Of a stretch of 64,000 nt of DNA, positions 9,169 to 17,612 are shown piece after piece. Both the position numbers and the translations under genes were made by a program. The notes under the pieces are model-generated. The model saw only the letters and a list, made by a program, of their open reading frames with translations. It ran no database searches and was not told the origin of the DNA. Source of the DNA: JAFNAG01 sp963721405 (GTDB taxonomy: Bacteria > Acidobacteriota > UBA6911). How positions within the stretch are numbered: the stretch's first letter is position 1; the number at the start of each line of letters is the position of its first letter. The stretch is from assembly GCA_963721405.1 (NCBI GenBank), contig CAVRJA010000006.1, positions 372,001-436,000 on the forward strand. Direction: 5' to 3'.

Positions 9169-10398
9169 ATGCCGGTGAAGCTGCAGGACTACGAGAGTGT
9201 CGTCGGGATTGAGATTCTCGATGAGCTGAAGGTCGTCGCCGACCGGGTCCGGCACAAGCGGCTGCAAAACATCAATTCGACCCCTGTCGGCGGCGGAGTG
9301 GCGGAAATCCTCACGAGGATGATCCCCCTGCTGCGCGAACTCGGCGTGGAAGCTTCCTGGGATGTAATCAAGGGGGATCAGGCGTTTTTCAACGTCACGA
9401 AGGCGTTTCACAACGCCCTGCATGGGAAGCACGAACAGATCTCAGAGGAGATGCTGGAGTGCTATCGGGCTAACTCCGAAATGAACATGCGCGAGATGAA
9501 TTTCACCGGCGACGTCGTCTGGATTCACGACCCGCAGCCTGCCGGGCTGATCGCCGCCAGGAAGGAAGTCGGCCGGCAATGGGTGTGGCGCTGCCACATC
9601 GACATATCAACCCCGGACCGGCGAGTTTGGGAGTTTCTCCGGCCCTACGTCGAGCAGTTCGACGCCTCGGTTTTTTCGATGCCCGATTTCGCGCAGCGAC
9701 TGCCCATCCCGCAGTTCATGATGGCGCCATCCATCGATCCCCTGAGCGAGAAGAATCGCGAGTTGGAACCGGGCGATATAACAAGGGTTCTGGAGAAATA
9801 CCGGATCGATCCGTCGCGACCGGTCCTGACTCAAATCTCGCGGTTCGACCGGCTCAAAGACCCCGTAGGCGTAATCGCTGCGTATCGCCTTGTCAAGAGG
9901 CGGCGCGACTGCCAGCTGGTTCTGGCGGGAGGCGGGGCGACCGATGACCCTGAAGGCGAGCTGGTGCTGAATGAAGTCCGCGAGGCTGCGGGGACCGATC
10001 CCGACGTCCACGTTTTGCTGCTCCCCCCCTTCAGCGATTTCGAGATCAACGCACTCGTCCGGGGTTCCACCGTCGTATTTCAGAAGTCCCTCAGGGAGGG
10101 ATTTGGCCTCACCGTGAGCGAGGCTCTCTGGAAGAAGAAGCCGGTGATCGGCGGCGCCGTGGGCGGCATCAAGACACAGATCATCAACGGCGTCACCGGG
10201 TTTCTGATTCACTCCCCCGAAGGCGCCGCCAGCCGCGCCCTTCAGTTGCTCGCCGACCCGGCACTGTGCAAACAGCTGGGTGAAAACGGCTATCAGCACG
10301 TGAAGCAGAATTTTCTCCTCACCAGGAACGTGAAGGATTACCTGCTGATCATGCTCGTGCTCGATTATCCGCAGACGGACATCGTCTACCTGAACTGA
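9169..10398 (+). CDS. treT: Trehalose synthase, glycosyltransferring type (GT4)
   Basis: A 409-residue GT-B glycosyltransferase of family 4 resembling TreT, which reversibly joins NDP-glucose and glucose into trehalose. The N-terminal domain has the glycine turn INSTPVGGGVAE (about 42-53); the C-terminal domain has the nucleotide-sugar site SLREGFGLTVSEALWKKKP with the conserved EGFGLxxxEA pattern, and the retaining-GT4 segment ISRFDRLKDPVGVI. It starts one base after the DUF5752 stop. A 271-bp gap separates it from treY. Direction (synthesis or trehalose breakdown to NDP-glucose) cannot be decided from sequence. Another GT4 specificity is possible, but the trehalose operon context argues against it. 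Confidence 0.85.
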   Translation: MPVKLQDYESVVGIEILDELKVVADRVRHKRLQNINSTPVGGGVAEILTRMIPLLRELGVEASWDVIKGDQAFFNVTKAFHNALHGKHEQISEEMLECYRANSEMNMREMNFTGDVVWIHDPQPAGLIAARKEVGRQWVWRCHIDISTPDRRVWEFLRPYVEQFDASVFSMPDFAQRLPIPQFMMAPSIDPLSEKNRELEPGDITRVLEKYRIDPSRPVLTQISRFDRLKDPVGVIAAYRLVKRRRDCQLVLAGGGATDDPEGELVLNEVREAAGTDPDVHVLLLPPFSDFEINALVRGSTVVFQKSLREGFGLTVSEALWKKKPVIGGAVGGIKTQIINGVTGFLIHSPEGAASRALQLLADPALCKQLGENGYQHVKQNFLLTRNVKDYLLIMLVLDYPQTDIVYLN

Positions 10399-10669
10399 GC
10401 CTGGCCACATGCCGGCCCTGAGGGCCTGGAGTACCTTGAAGCAACCGTTGGACACCCTCTTCAGCCCGCACAGTCGGTCTCGAACACGGTGTAATTCCGC
10501 CGCGCGTGGGAGCATGCCGACTCAGTGAATTTTCCGGCACGCAGGTGAGAGTCGTGGCGCATGTGAGATTGGGGTGATATTTTCTGGTTTAGGCCGGGCT
10601 GCGAGGCGCGGCTGGGGCCGAGGGCCTGAGAAGGGTGGGGCGATGAAGAAGCGAACGAGGGGAGATCCG

Positions 10670-13573
10670 ATGCATATCCCGGCTTCCACATACCGGCTGC
10701 AGCTCAACCGCTTCTTCCCATTCGGCGAAGCCGTCGAGATGGTGGACTACCTTGACAGCCTTGGCATCAGTGACTGCTATGCCTCGCCGGTGCTGATGGC
10801 CCGCCCCGGCAGTCTGCACGGCTACGACGTGACCGATTTCACCAGGCTCAATCCCGAGATCGGGGGCGAGCAGGAGTTTTCGAGATTCGCGGAGGGCCTC
10901 AAGCAGAAGGGCATGGGATTGCTCCTGGACGTCGTTCCCAATCACATGTGCATCGTCGATGAGACCAACACCTGGTGGTGGGACGTGCTGGAAAACGGCC
11001 CCAGTTCGGGCTACGCCCGTTTTTTTGACATCGACTGGAAGCCGCCCAAAGAGGATCTGACCGACAAGGTGCTCCTGCCCGTCCTCGGCGACCAGTACGG
11101 GCGTGTGCTGGAAGATCAGCAGATTGCCATCGCCTATGACGGCGGCAGCTTCCACACCTGCTTCAATCACAGCCGGCTGCCGGTTGCGCCGCGGACCTGG
11201 CATCTGATCCTCGAGCCGGTGCTGGAGGGGCTCAAGCAGGAACTCGGCGACGCTCACGAGAATGTGCTCGAGCTGGAGAGCATTCTTACCGCAATATCCC
11301 ACTTGCCGCCCCACATGGAAACCGACGGGGCCAGGATCCGTGAACGGCAGCGGGAAACCGAGGTCATCAAGCGGCGCCTGTCCACCCTGCTGGAGGCCAA
11401 CGCCCCGCTCCGGCGCATTTTCGACGCGTCCCTGATCCAGATCAACGGGTCCAAGGGGAACCCCAGAAGCTTCGACCGGCTGGAACGGCTGCTGTCCGAG
11501 CAGGCATACCGCCTGAGCTACTGGGGAGTCGCCGCCGACGAGATCAATTATCGCCGCTTTTTCGACATCAACGATCTCGCGGCGATTCGAGTCGAGGACC
11601 CGGCGGTGTTTGCCGCGGTGCACACGCTGATCTTCGATCTCATCAAGCGGGGCCTCGTGTCCGGGCTGAGGGTTGACCATCCGGATGGCCTGTTCGAGCC
11701 GGAACGGTACTTTCGCGACCTGCAGCAAGGATGCAGGATGGCGCTCGGGACCCTGGACACTTCGCCGCAAGGGCCATTTTACATCGTAGCGGAAAAGATC
11801 CTCGTCGGCGACGAGCCTTTGCGGCCCGGGTGGGAGATAGAGGGCACGACGGGATATGATTTCCTGAATCTTCTCAACGGCCTGTTTGTCGATAAGTCGC
11901 GGCGGCGGGCCTTCACGCGCCTTTACCGGAAGTTTGCCGACTGGTCGCAGCCCTATGAAAACCTGGTCTCCGTATTCAGCAAGAGACTGATCATGCAGGT
12001 GTCGATGTCCAGCGAGCTGAACATGCTGGCTCGCAGGCTGGACCGGATTTCAGAGCAGCACCGCTGGTCCCGGGATTTCACCCTGGAAAGCCTGCGCGAC
12101 GCCTTGCGCGACGTGGTCAGCTGCTTTCCCATCTATCGCACTTACATCGAGAGTGATGCGCAACGGATCGAGCCGGAAGACGAACGTTACATCCGGCTGG
12201 CGATCTCCCTGGCCAGGCAGCGTAACCCGGCGATGAGCGCCTCGATTTTCGACTTCATCCAGAGCGTGCTGCTGCTCGAGGATCCGGACGGGCTCGGCGA
12301 AGGACAGCATGCCGAGCGGCGGCTCTTCGTCCTGCGGCTGCAGCAGTACACCGGGCAGGTCATGGCGAAAGGGCTGGAGGACACGGCTTTCTATCGCTTT
12401 TACCCCCTGGCTTCGCTGAATGAAGTCGGCGGCAACCCGCAGCGGTTCGGCATTTCACGGGAGGACTTCCATGCGCAAAATGCCGCCCGGCATGTAGAAT
12501 GGCCAAACTCCCTCCTGGCCACTTCGTCACACGATACCAAGCGCAGCGAGGACGTCCGGGCGCGGATCAATGTTCTCTCCGAGATTCCCTCGGAATGGTA
12601 CCGGGTGCTCCGATCGTGGCGGCGAATGAATCGAAGCCGTAAGGCGGATCTTGCCGGCACGGAAACCCCGAGCGCCAACGCCGAGTACCTTCTCTACCAG
12701 ACACTGCTGGGCACGTGGCCCCTCACGCCCATGGCCCCCTCCGAACACGACGAATACGTCGCCAGAATCCAGGGATACATGGAGAAGGCGCTGCGCGAGG
12801 CCAAGCTGTACACGAGCTGGGTCAGCCCCAACGTGGCCTATGAAACCGTCGTGCGCAATTTCGTCCGGGCGATATTGGACCCTGCGCCCGGCAACGAGTT
12901 TCTCGCCGATTTCAGCCGTTTCCAGGACGGCATCGCGTGGGCGGGACTCCTGAATTCGCTGTCGCAGGTCTTGCTGAAGATTGCGTCGCCGGGAGTGCCT
13001 GATTTCTATCAGGGAAGCGAATTCTGGAACTTCAGTCTTGTGGATCCCGACAACCGCCGCCTGGTGAACTACACGTCGCGCCGGTCCCTGCTCGAGAGGC
13101 TGGACGCCGAGAGCCAGGGGGATCCGGCCGGATATGTTGCGCGCCTGATGAACGACCCGGCCGATGACGGCATAAAGATGTTCGTCACCAGCCGGGCGCT
13201 AAGGTTCCGCAGGGCAAACCGGGACCTCTTCGCCAGAGGCGCTTATCTGCCTTTGCGCATCGCCGGGCGCCGGCAAAGGCACGTCGTCGCCTTTGCCAGG
13301 ACGTTGGGCCGCCGGTCGGTACTCGCCGTGGCCGGCCGCTTTTTCATGGAAATGGGCGGCGAGAGGCGGCTCCCGGTCGGAGAGGAAGCGTGGGGCGACA
13401 CGGTGGTGCTGCTGCGCAAAGGGATCGGCAGCCGGCAGTTCCGGGATGCATTTACGCGACGACCGATCGGCATCGACACGCGCAACGGGAAGATCGCGCT
13501 TTCGGCCGCCCGGGTCTTTTCACACCTGCCGGTGGCCCTGCTGGCGGATGAGGACACGCCACTTGATGCGTGA
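10670..13573 (+). CDS. treY: Maltooligosyltrehalose synthase
   Basis: GH13 isomerase that turns the reducing-end alpha-1,4 bond of maltodextrins into the alpha,alpha-1,1 trehalose bond. Length 967 residues, slightly above the usual size for TreY. I chose ATG 10670 because AGGGGAG lies just upstream and the protein then begins with the family's typical IPASTYRLQL; an in-frame ATG at 10643 would add nine residues. Conserved regions include DVVPNHM, the nucleophile segment GLRVDHPDGL, the acid/base region IVAEKIL and the late SSHDTKRSED motif. Its stop overlaps the treZ start by 8 bp, which indicates an operon and coupled translation. No treX debranching gene follows within the window. Confidence 0.95.
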   Translation: MHIPASTYRLQLNRFFPFGEAVEMVDYLDSLGISDCYASPVLMARPGSLHGYDVTDFTRLNPEIGGEQEFSRFAEGLKQKGMGLLLDVVPNHMCIVDETNTWWWDVLENGPSSGYARFFDIDWKPPKEDLTDKVLLPVLGDQYGRVLEDQQIAIAYDGGSFHTCFNHSRLPVAPRTWHLILEPVLEGLKQELGDAHENVLELESILTAISHLPPHMETDGARIRERQRETEVIKRRLSTLLEANAPLRRIFDASLIQINGSKGNPRSFDRLERLLSEQAYRLSYWGVAADEINYRRFFDINDLAAIRVEDPAVFAAVHTLIFDLIKRGLVSGLRVDHPDGLFEPERYFRDLQQGCRMALGTLDTSPQGPFYIVAEKILVGDEPLRPGWEIEGTTGYDFLNLLNGLFVDKSRRRAFTRLYRKFADWSQPYENLVSVFSKRLIMQVSMSSELNMLARRLDRISEQHRWSRDFTLESLRDALRDVVSCFPIYRTYIESDAQRIEPEDERYIRLAISLARQRNPAMSASIFDFIQSVLLLEDPDGLGEGQHAERRLFVLRLQQYTGQVMAKGLEDTAFYRFYPLASLNEVGGNPQRFGISREDFHAQNAARHVEWPNSLLATSSHDTKRSEDVRARINVLSEIPSEWYRVLRSWRRMNRSRKADLAGTETPSANAEYLLYQTLLGTWPLTPMAPSEHDEYVARIQGYMEKALREAKLYTSWVSPNVAYETVVRNFVRAILDPAPGNEFLADFSRFQDGIAWAGLLNSLSQVLLKIASPGVPDFYQGSEFWNFSLVDPDNRRLVNYTSRRSLLERLDAESQGDPAGYVARLMNDPADDGIKMFVTSRALRFRRANRDLFARGAYLPLRIAGRRQRHVVAFARTLGRRSVLAVAGRFFMEMGGERRLPVGEEAWGDTVVLLRKGIGSRQFRDAFTRRPIGIDTRNGKIALSAARVFSHLPVALLADEDTPLDA

Positions 13574-15446
13574 TACACCTGCAGGAAATCCTTGGACGCT
13601 CCGGTTCGGCGCCCGCGTACTCCAAAGCGGCGGAGTGGAATTTCGTGTCTGGGCCCCGCGCCTGCGCACCCTTAGCCTGAGAGTCCTCACGGGTGATGCG
13701 CCCTCGCTGGCGATGAGTCCAGAAACGGGCGGAGAGTTCGCTGTCGAGGTGCCGGGGATTGCCACAGGCGCCGATTACCTGTACGTGCTGGAGGATGGCA
13801 GACAACTCCCCGACCCGGTTTCCAGGTGGCAGCCGGCCGGTGTCCATGGGCCTTCGCGTGTGGTGGACCCCCGTCTGTTCCGCTGGACCGACCGGGAATG
13901 GAAGGGAATTCCATTCAAGGAGCTGGTCATCTACGAACTTCACACCGCGACCTTTACACACGATGGGACCTTTGAGGCCATTATTTCAGAACTCCCGCAT
14001 CTGAAACAGCTGGGGGCTACGGCGGTCGAACTGATGCCGGTAGCGGAATTCCCCGGGGCGCACAATTGGGGCTATGACGGCACCTGCCTGTATGCGCCCC
14101 ACTCGGCCTATGGAGGTCCGGACGGGCTCAAGCGACTCGTGGATGCCTGCCATCGCACGGGCCTCGGCGTCGTGCTCGACGTCGTCTACAACCACTTTGG
14201 TCCGGAGGGGAATTATTTCGGCGAGTTTGCCCCCTGCTTCACGGACAGGTACCGCACCCCCTGGGGCGACGCCATCAATTTCGATGGTCCCGACAGCGAC
14301 GGCGTGCGGCGCTTTTTCATCGACAACGCCCTGTACTGGCTGACTGAATATCACGTCGACTTCCTTCGCCTCGACGCCATTCACGCGATCTTCGATTTCA
14401 GCGCGAAACACTTCCTGGAAGAGCTTGCCGGGGCTTTTCATCTTGAGGCGCAACGATTGGGGCGTTCGGCGGGAATCATTGCCGAGAGCGATCTCAATGA
14501 CGTACGTGTGATCAGGCCACGAACCGAATGCGGCTACGGCATCGACGCCCAATGGCACGATGACTTCCATCACTCTCTCCACTCCGTTCTCACCGGAGAC
14601 CGCCACGGGTATCTCGCCGATTTCGGCACGCTGGAGGATCTGGGGAAGTCCGTCACACAGGGATTCGTGTACGACGGCAAATACTCCGGGTATCGCCGGA
14701 GGCGCCATGGCAGCCCCTCCGGCGAGCGGCCGGGGGAGCAATTCGTCGTGTGCATCCAGAACCACGACCAGGTCGCGAATGCGTGTCTGGGGAGCAGGCT
14801 GTCCTACCTGGTTACTGTGGAACAGCAGAAGCTGGCGGCGGCGGTTCTCGTGTGTTCGCCGTTCATCCTGATGATCTTCATGGGGCAGGAGTACGGCGAG
14901 ACGGCGCCGTTTCTCTTTTTCACGAGTTTCGGCGACCCCGGCCTGGCGGAGGCGGTGCGGGAAGGGCGCAGGAGCGAATACGCGGCGTTTTACTCCGGCA
15001 GGGAATTCCCCGATCCCCAATCCGCCGCGACCTTCGAAAGGTCCAGGCTCCAGTGGGAGCTGATGGAAAAGCCTCCTCATGTTGGGATCCTTCGCTTCTA
15101 CCGCGATCTGATCGCTGCGAGAAACCGGCACGCCTGCCTGGCCAATTGCCGCCGGGATCTGACCAGGACCGATTTCTCCGAGCGGGCGAAATGGCTGGTC
15201 ATGGAACGGAGGGACCCATCCGGCTCGAGGGCAGTGCTGGTCTGCAATTTCGCCGACCGCCGGCAGCCGATTCCGATCATCTTCGATGACGTCCCGTGGC
15301 GCCTGGCGCTCTGGAGCTACGCCCCGGTGTATGGAGGCTCTCCAGCCGACCCCGAACCGCCACCTCTGCCGAACATAGAAGCGGGCGCCCCCCTCCACCT
15401 GACAACCCCGGCCTTCGGCGCACTCCTATACGTAATCGGAGACTGA
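13566..15446 (+). CDS. treZ: Maltooligosyltrehalose trehalohydrolase
   Basis: GH13 enzyme that hydrolyses maltooligosyl trehalose to trehalose plus a shortened dextrin, completing the TreY step. 626 residues from ATG 13566, which overlaps the treY stop. The N-terminal early-set domain (about 10-95) is followed by the TIM barrel with DVVYNHFGPEGNYF, nucleophile region FLRLDAIHAIFD, acid/base region IIAESDLND and transition-state region IQNHDQVAN, then a C-terminal beta domain. The context (TreT, TreY) gives high certainty. There is no nearby regulator; export is not indicated, so the pathway is cytoplasmic and probably serves osmotic or desiccation protection. Confidence 0.95.
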   Translation: MRDTPAGNPWTLRFGARVLQSGGVEFRVWAPRLRTLSLRVLTGDAPSLAMSPETGGEFAVEVPGIATGADYLYVLEDGRQLPDPVSRWQPAGVHGPSRVVDPRLFRWTDREWKGIPFKELVIYELHTATFTHDGTFEAIISELPHLKQLGATAVELMPVAEFPGAHNWGYDGTCLYAPHSAYGGPDGLKRLVDACHRTGLGVVLDVVYNHFGPEGNYFGEFAPCFTDRYRTPWGDAINFDGPDSDGVRRFFIDNALYWLTEYHVDFLRLDAIHAIFDFSAKHFLEELAGAFHLEAQRLGRSAGIIAESDLNDVRVIRPRTECGYGIDAQWHDDFHHSLHSVLTGDRHGYLADFGTLEDLGKSVTQGFVYDGKYSGYRRRRHGSPSGERPGEQFVVCIQNHDQVANACLGSRLSYLVTVEQQKLAAAVLVCSPFILMIFMGQEYGETAPFLFFTSFGDPGLAEAVREGRRSEYAAFYSGREFPDPQSAATFERSRLQWELMEKPPHVGILRFYRDLIAARNRHACLANCRRDLTRTDFSERAKWLVMERRDPSGSRAVLVCNFADRRQPIPIIFDDVPWRLALWSYAPVYGGSPADPEPPPLPNIEAGAPLHLTTPAFGALLYVIGD

Positions 15447-15531
15447 CGACGCTCACTTTTAGTTTAGCGCCGTCAGTCCCCGATCAGATCAATCTGCTTG
15501 CGGATTTGCAGCTTGGACGTTACCATCGGGC

Positions 15532-15735
15532 ATGCTCACGGTCAGGGAATATCTTGATTTAAGGGGCCGCAACCCATGGGATGAGTGGTTCGAAAGTCTC
15601 GATGCCCCCGCGGCCCCCCAAATCACGACCACGAAGGGATTGAACGCGCAGGGCAATATCCCCAGCACGAACGCGCCTGCACCGTCCTCCATGAATGCCG
15701 GATCGGACCTACCCCCAAACTCCAAGCCCACCTCC
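15532..15735 (+). pseudogene. Broken HigB/RelE-type toxin gene
   Basis: The first 28 residues (MLTVREYLDLRGRNPWDEWF and following) match the start of the small addiction-module killer (HigB-like RelE) proteins. The expected core GPGYRxYF is lost: after ITTTKGLNAQGN the frame diverges and stops. A family-like core fragment (VLHECRIG) appears in another frame around 15645, so at least one frameshift is likely. No antitoxin gene follows; instead an REP-like repeat starts about 30 bp later. Other assignments are possible because only the N-terminus is recognisable. Confidence 0.5.
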
Positions 15736-15765
15736 TGAAAGGCGATTTGCATTCTGTCGCCCAGG

Positions 15766-15803
15766 GCTTCAGCCCGGTCTCAAAACAGGCCCTTACGTCA
15801 ACG
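15766..15803 (+). repeat. REP-like element R1, copy a
   Basis: GCTTCAGCCCGGTCTC followed by an A-rich spacer, CAGGCCC and a degenerate return arm. Copies at 19222-19259 and 45023-45058 share the same order. The rest of 15447-16058 holds only the toxin remnant. Confidence 0.55.
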
Positions 15804-16058
15804 GTTCACGAGGCGCTGCTGTGTTTGCCATTCCGTGAGCCGGCCGCTTGCTGGAGGCATCCGTCGAATCGTATCTGTTCCCACGGGAGGCAGGGGTTTG
15901 TGAAAGGTGATTGATAATGGTTAACGGAAACCTCGGGTCCCGGCCGGGACCTACACCGGACGGGACCCGACACCTGTCATCGCAATATTTCTGTTCGCCT
16001 GGCTCGTTTTTCTTCTCCACAAATGCTATCCTGCGCCAACTCATGGAGGTTTATTCCG

Positions 16059-17045
16059 ATGTTACACGCCCTGCCCATTTTCCTGGCATTGCTTGTCCAG
16101 GCGGCGGGCCAGCAGACGCCACCGCCCTCCCGGCCTGCCCAGGTAGTTCCGGCGCAGGCGGTCCAGCGGCGCGCTCCGCCCCCGCCCTACGACGAGAAAG
16201 CCGACGCGAAAGCTGCCATCGAAGCCGCCGTTCGTGCGGCGGCGACGGACGGTATCCGCGTGCTCATCAACTGGGGAGCCAACGACGATGCGGGTTCGAA
16301 GAAGTTCGCGGATGCGAGGAAAGCACCCGAGATCATTCAAGCGACGCCGTCGTTCTTCTCGGACGAATACAAGCTTGTCAACGTGGACGTCGGGCATCTC
16401 GATAAAAACCTGGACCTGGCGCGGACTTATGGCGTGAAGCTCTCGGCCGGCGTGCTGCCGGCTCTGACCATACTCGACACGACGGGAAAGGTGATCGCGA
16501 ACACGACGGCGGCGGCCCTCCGGCCGGAAGGCGACAGCGAAGGAATCGCCGTGCCTAAACTCGCCGCATTCCTGAAACAGCACCAGGCGCAGGCGCCCGA
16601 CGCCGTTGCGCCATTCGAGGCCGCCCTGAAGCAGGCGAAGACAGAGGGGAAGTCCGTCTTCGTCTGGTTTTCGGCGCCCTGGTGAGGGTGGTGCCATAGG
16701 CTGGGCGCCTGGATGGCGGCCAAAGACGTTTTATCATTGATGGCGAAAGAATTCGTAACCGTGAAGCTCGACTACGATCGAGGAATTGGCGCGAAGGACA
16801 TTGAGAAGCGCTTCATCGACAAGGAACAGGGGTTGCCGTGGTTCGCATTCGTCGCGCCGGACGGCAAGGCGATCATGCACAGCACCCGTCTTCAGGGCGG
16901 CAACATCGGGCATCCGAATGCTCCTGACGAAGTCGAGCACTTCAAAACGATGCTGCAAAAGGCCAGGAAGCATCTGACCGATGCCGACATCGATGCTCTG
17001 ATTACATCCCTCGTGGCATTCAACACAGCCGCGAACAAAAAGTAG
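16059..17045 (+). CDS. Candidate selenoprotein: two-domain thioredoxin family protein with in-frame UGA (U-G-W-C)
   Basis: An exported two-domain thioredoxin-fold protein, 328 residues if the UGA at 16683-16685 is read as selenocysteine (residue 209). ATG 16059 has GGAGGT eight bases upstream and begins a signal peptide (MLHALPIFLALLVQAAG). Domain 1 (about 60-170) keeps thioredoxin-like spacing but lacks a CxxC (LINWGANDDAGSKKF). Domain 2 reads VFVWFSAPW, then UGA, then GWCHRL, so the stop replaces exactly the first cysteine of the WCGWC motif typical of this family. The frame then continues for 120 codons through normal family sequence (GLPWFAFVAPDGKA) to 17045. A SECIS-like hairpin follows at once. 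The alternative is a nonsense mutation splitting a pseudogene into 208- and 119-residue parts. Confidence 0.7.
16690..16721 (+). promoter_or_regulatory. SECIS-like hairpin immediately after the in-frame UGA
   Basis: Stem 16690-16701 pairs with 16707-16721: four inner pairs (AGGC/GCCT) close a five-base loop UGGGC at 16702-16706, a two-base GG bulge follows, then five pairs, a bulged G at 16718 and three pairs, 12 pairs in all. The loop has G at its second position and begins 16 bases after the UGA, in line with the bacterial SECIS consensus as I recall it. Folding was done by eye. Confidence 0.6.
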
Positions 17046-17062
17046 TTTCAAGCCGGAATCAC

Positions 17063-17106
17063 GAAGACCGCAAGGACCTCAGAAGAGCAGTTACTTTGCG
17101 GTCTTC
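17063..17106. terminator. Bidirectional hairpin between converging genes
   Basis: GAAGACCGCAA (17063-17073) and TTGCGGTCTTC (17096-17106) form an 11-bp perfect stem with a 22-base loop. It spans the 18 bases after the thioredoxin gene and overlaps the last codons of the minus-strand membrane protein gene, so it could end both transcripts. Confidence 0.4.
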
Positions 17107-17558
17107 GGTGTGATGCCGAAGTAGGCGTACCCGGAGGTTACGGCCAGACCGAGCCAGGTCGCGCCGAGGTCGTGAAGGGTCTGATTCGCTTCCGGGCGCA
17201 TTATCACGCCCACGATCAGGGCTCCGAGCCCGACGATCAACCATATAATCAAATACAATATTGCGAGCCACGTCTCAGCACGACTCGGTCCCCCGTTACC
17301 CACAGCCGCGGGGAGACTGATGGTCGGGCTCTGCCCCGGCGGGGTGACTGCGAGTTTGGTGATCACCAAAGCCGACACAAGGCCGCCGATCGTGGTCACG
17401 ACCAGGACGAGGCCGCTTGAGAATTCAACCGGCTTGACCGGAACGGTCCGCTCCCATGCTGCAACCGCGGTGATCATGTAGATCACCGATGCTGCATACA
17501 GCATGAGCAGGATGAACGCGAGCGCTCCGCCAAACGCCAATGCGAATGATTTGTTCAT
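17091..17558 (-). CDS. Small integral membrane protein of unknown function
   Basis: 155 residues. I chose ATG 17558 because GGAGGAG precedes it; a frame extension of seven residues to 17579 has no ribosome site. Four hydrophobic segments are visible at about 5-30, 48-70, 97-122 and 128-150, with a loop rich in proline, glycine and serine (TPPGQSPTISLPAAVGNGGP) in the middle. I recognise no family motif. It converges on the candidate selenoprotein gene and precedes nothing in an obvious operon; the TolB-like gene 54 bp upstream on the same strand may be co-transcribed. Confidence 0.65.
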   Translation of the reverse strand: MNKSFALAFGGALAFILLMLYAASVIYMITAVAAWERTVPVKPVEFSSGLVLVVTTIGGLVSALVITKLAVTPPGQSPTISLPAAVGNGGPSRAETWLAILYLIIWLIVGLGALIVGVIMRPEANQTLHDLGATWLGLAVTSGYAYFGITPKTAK

Positions 17559-17612
17559 GACTCCTCCGTTCTCCGGCACGCAAACGTGAAATCAGGAAAT
17601 CCTAGTCCCCGA

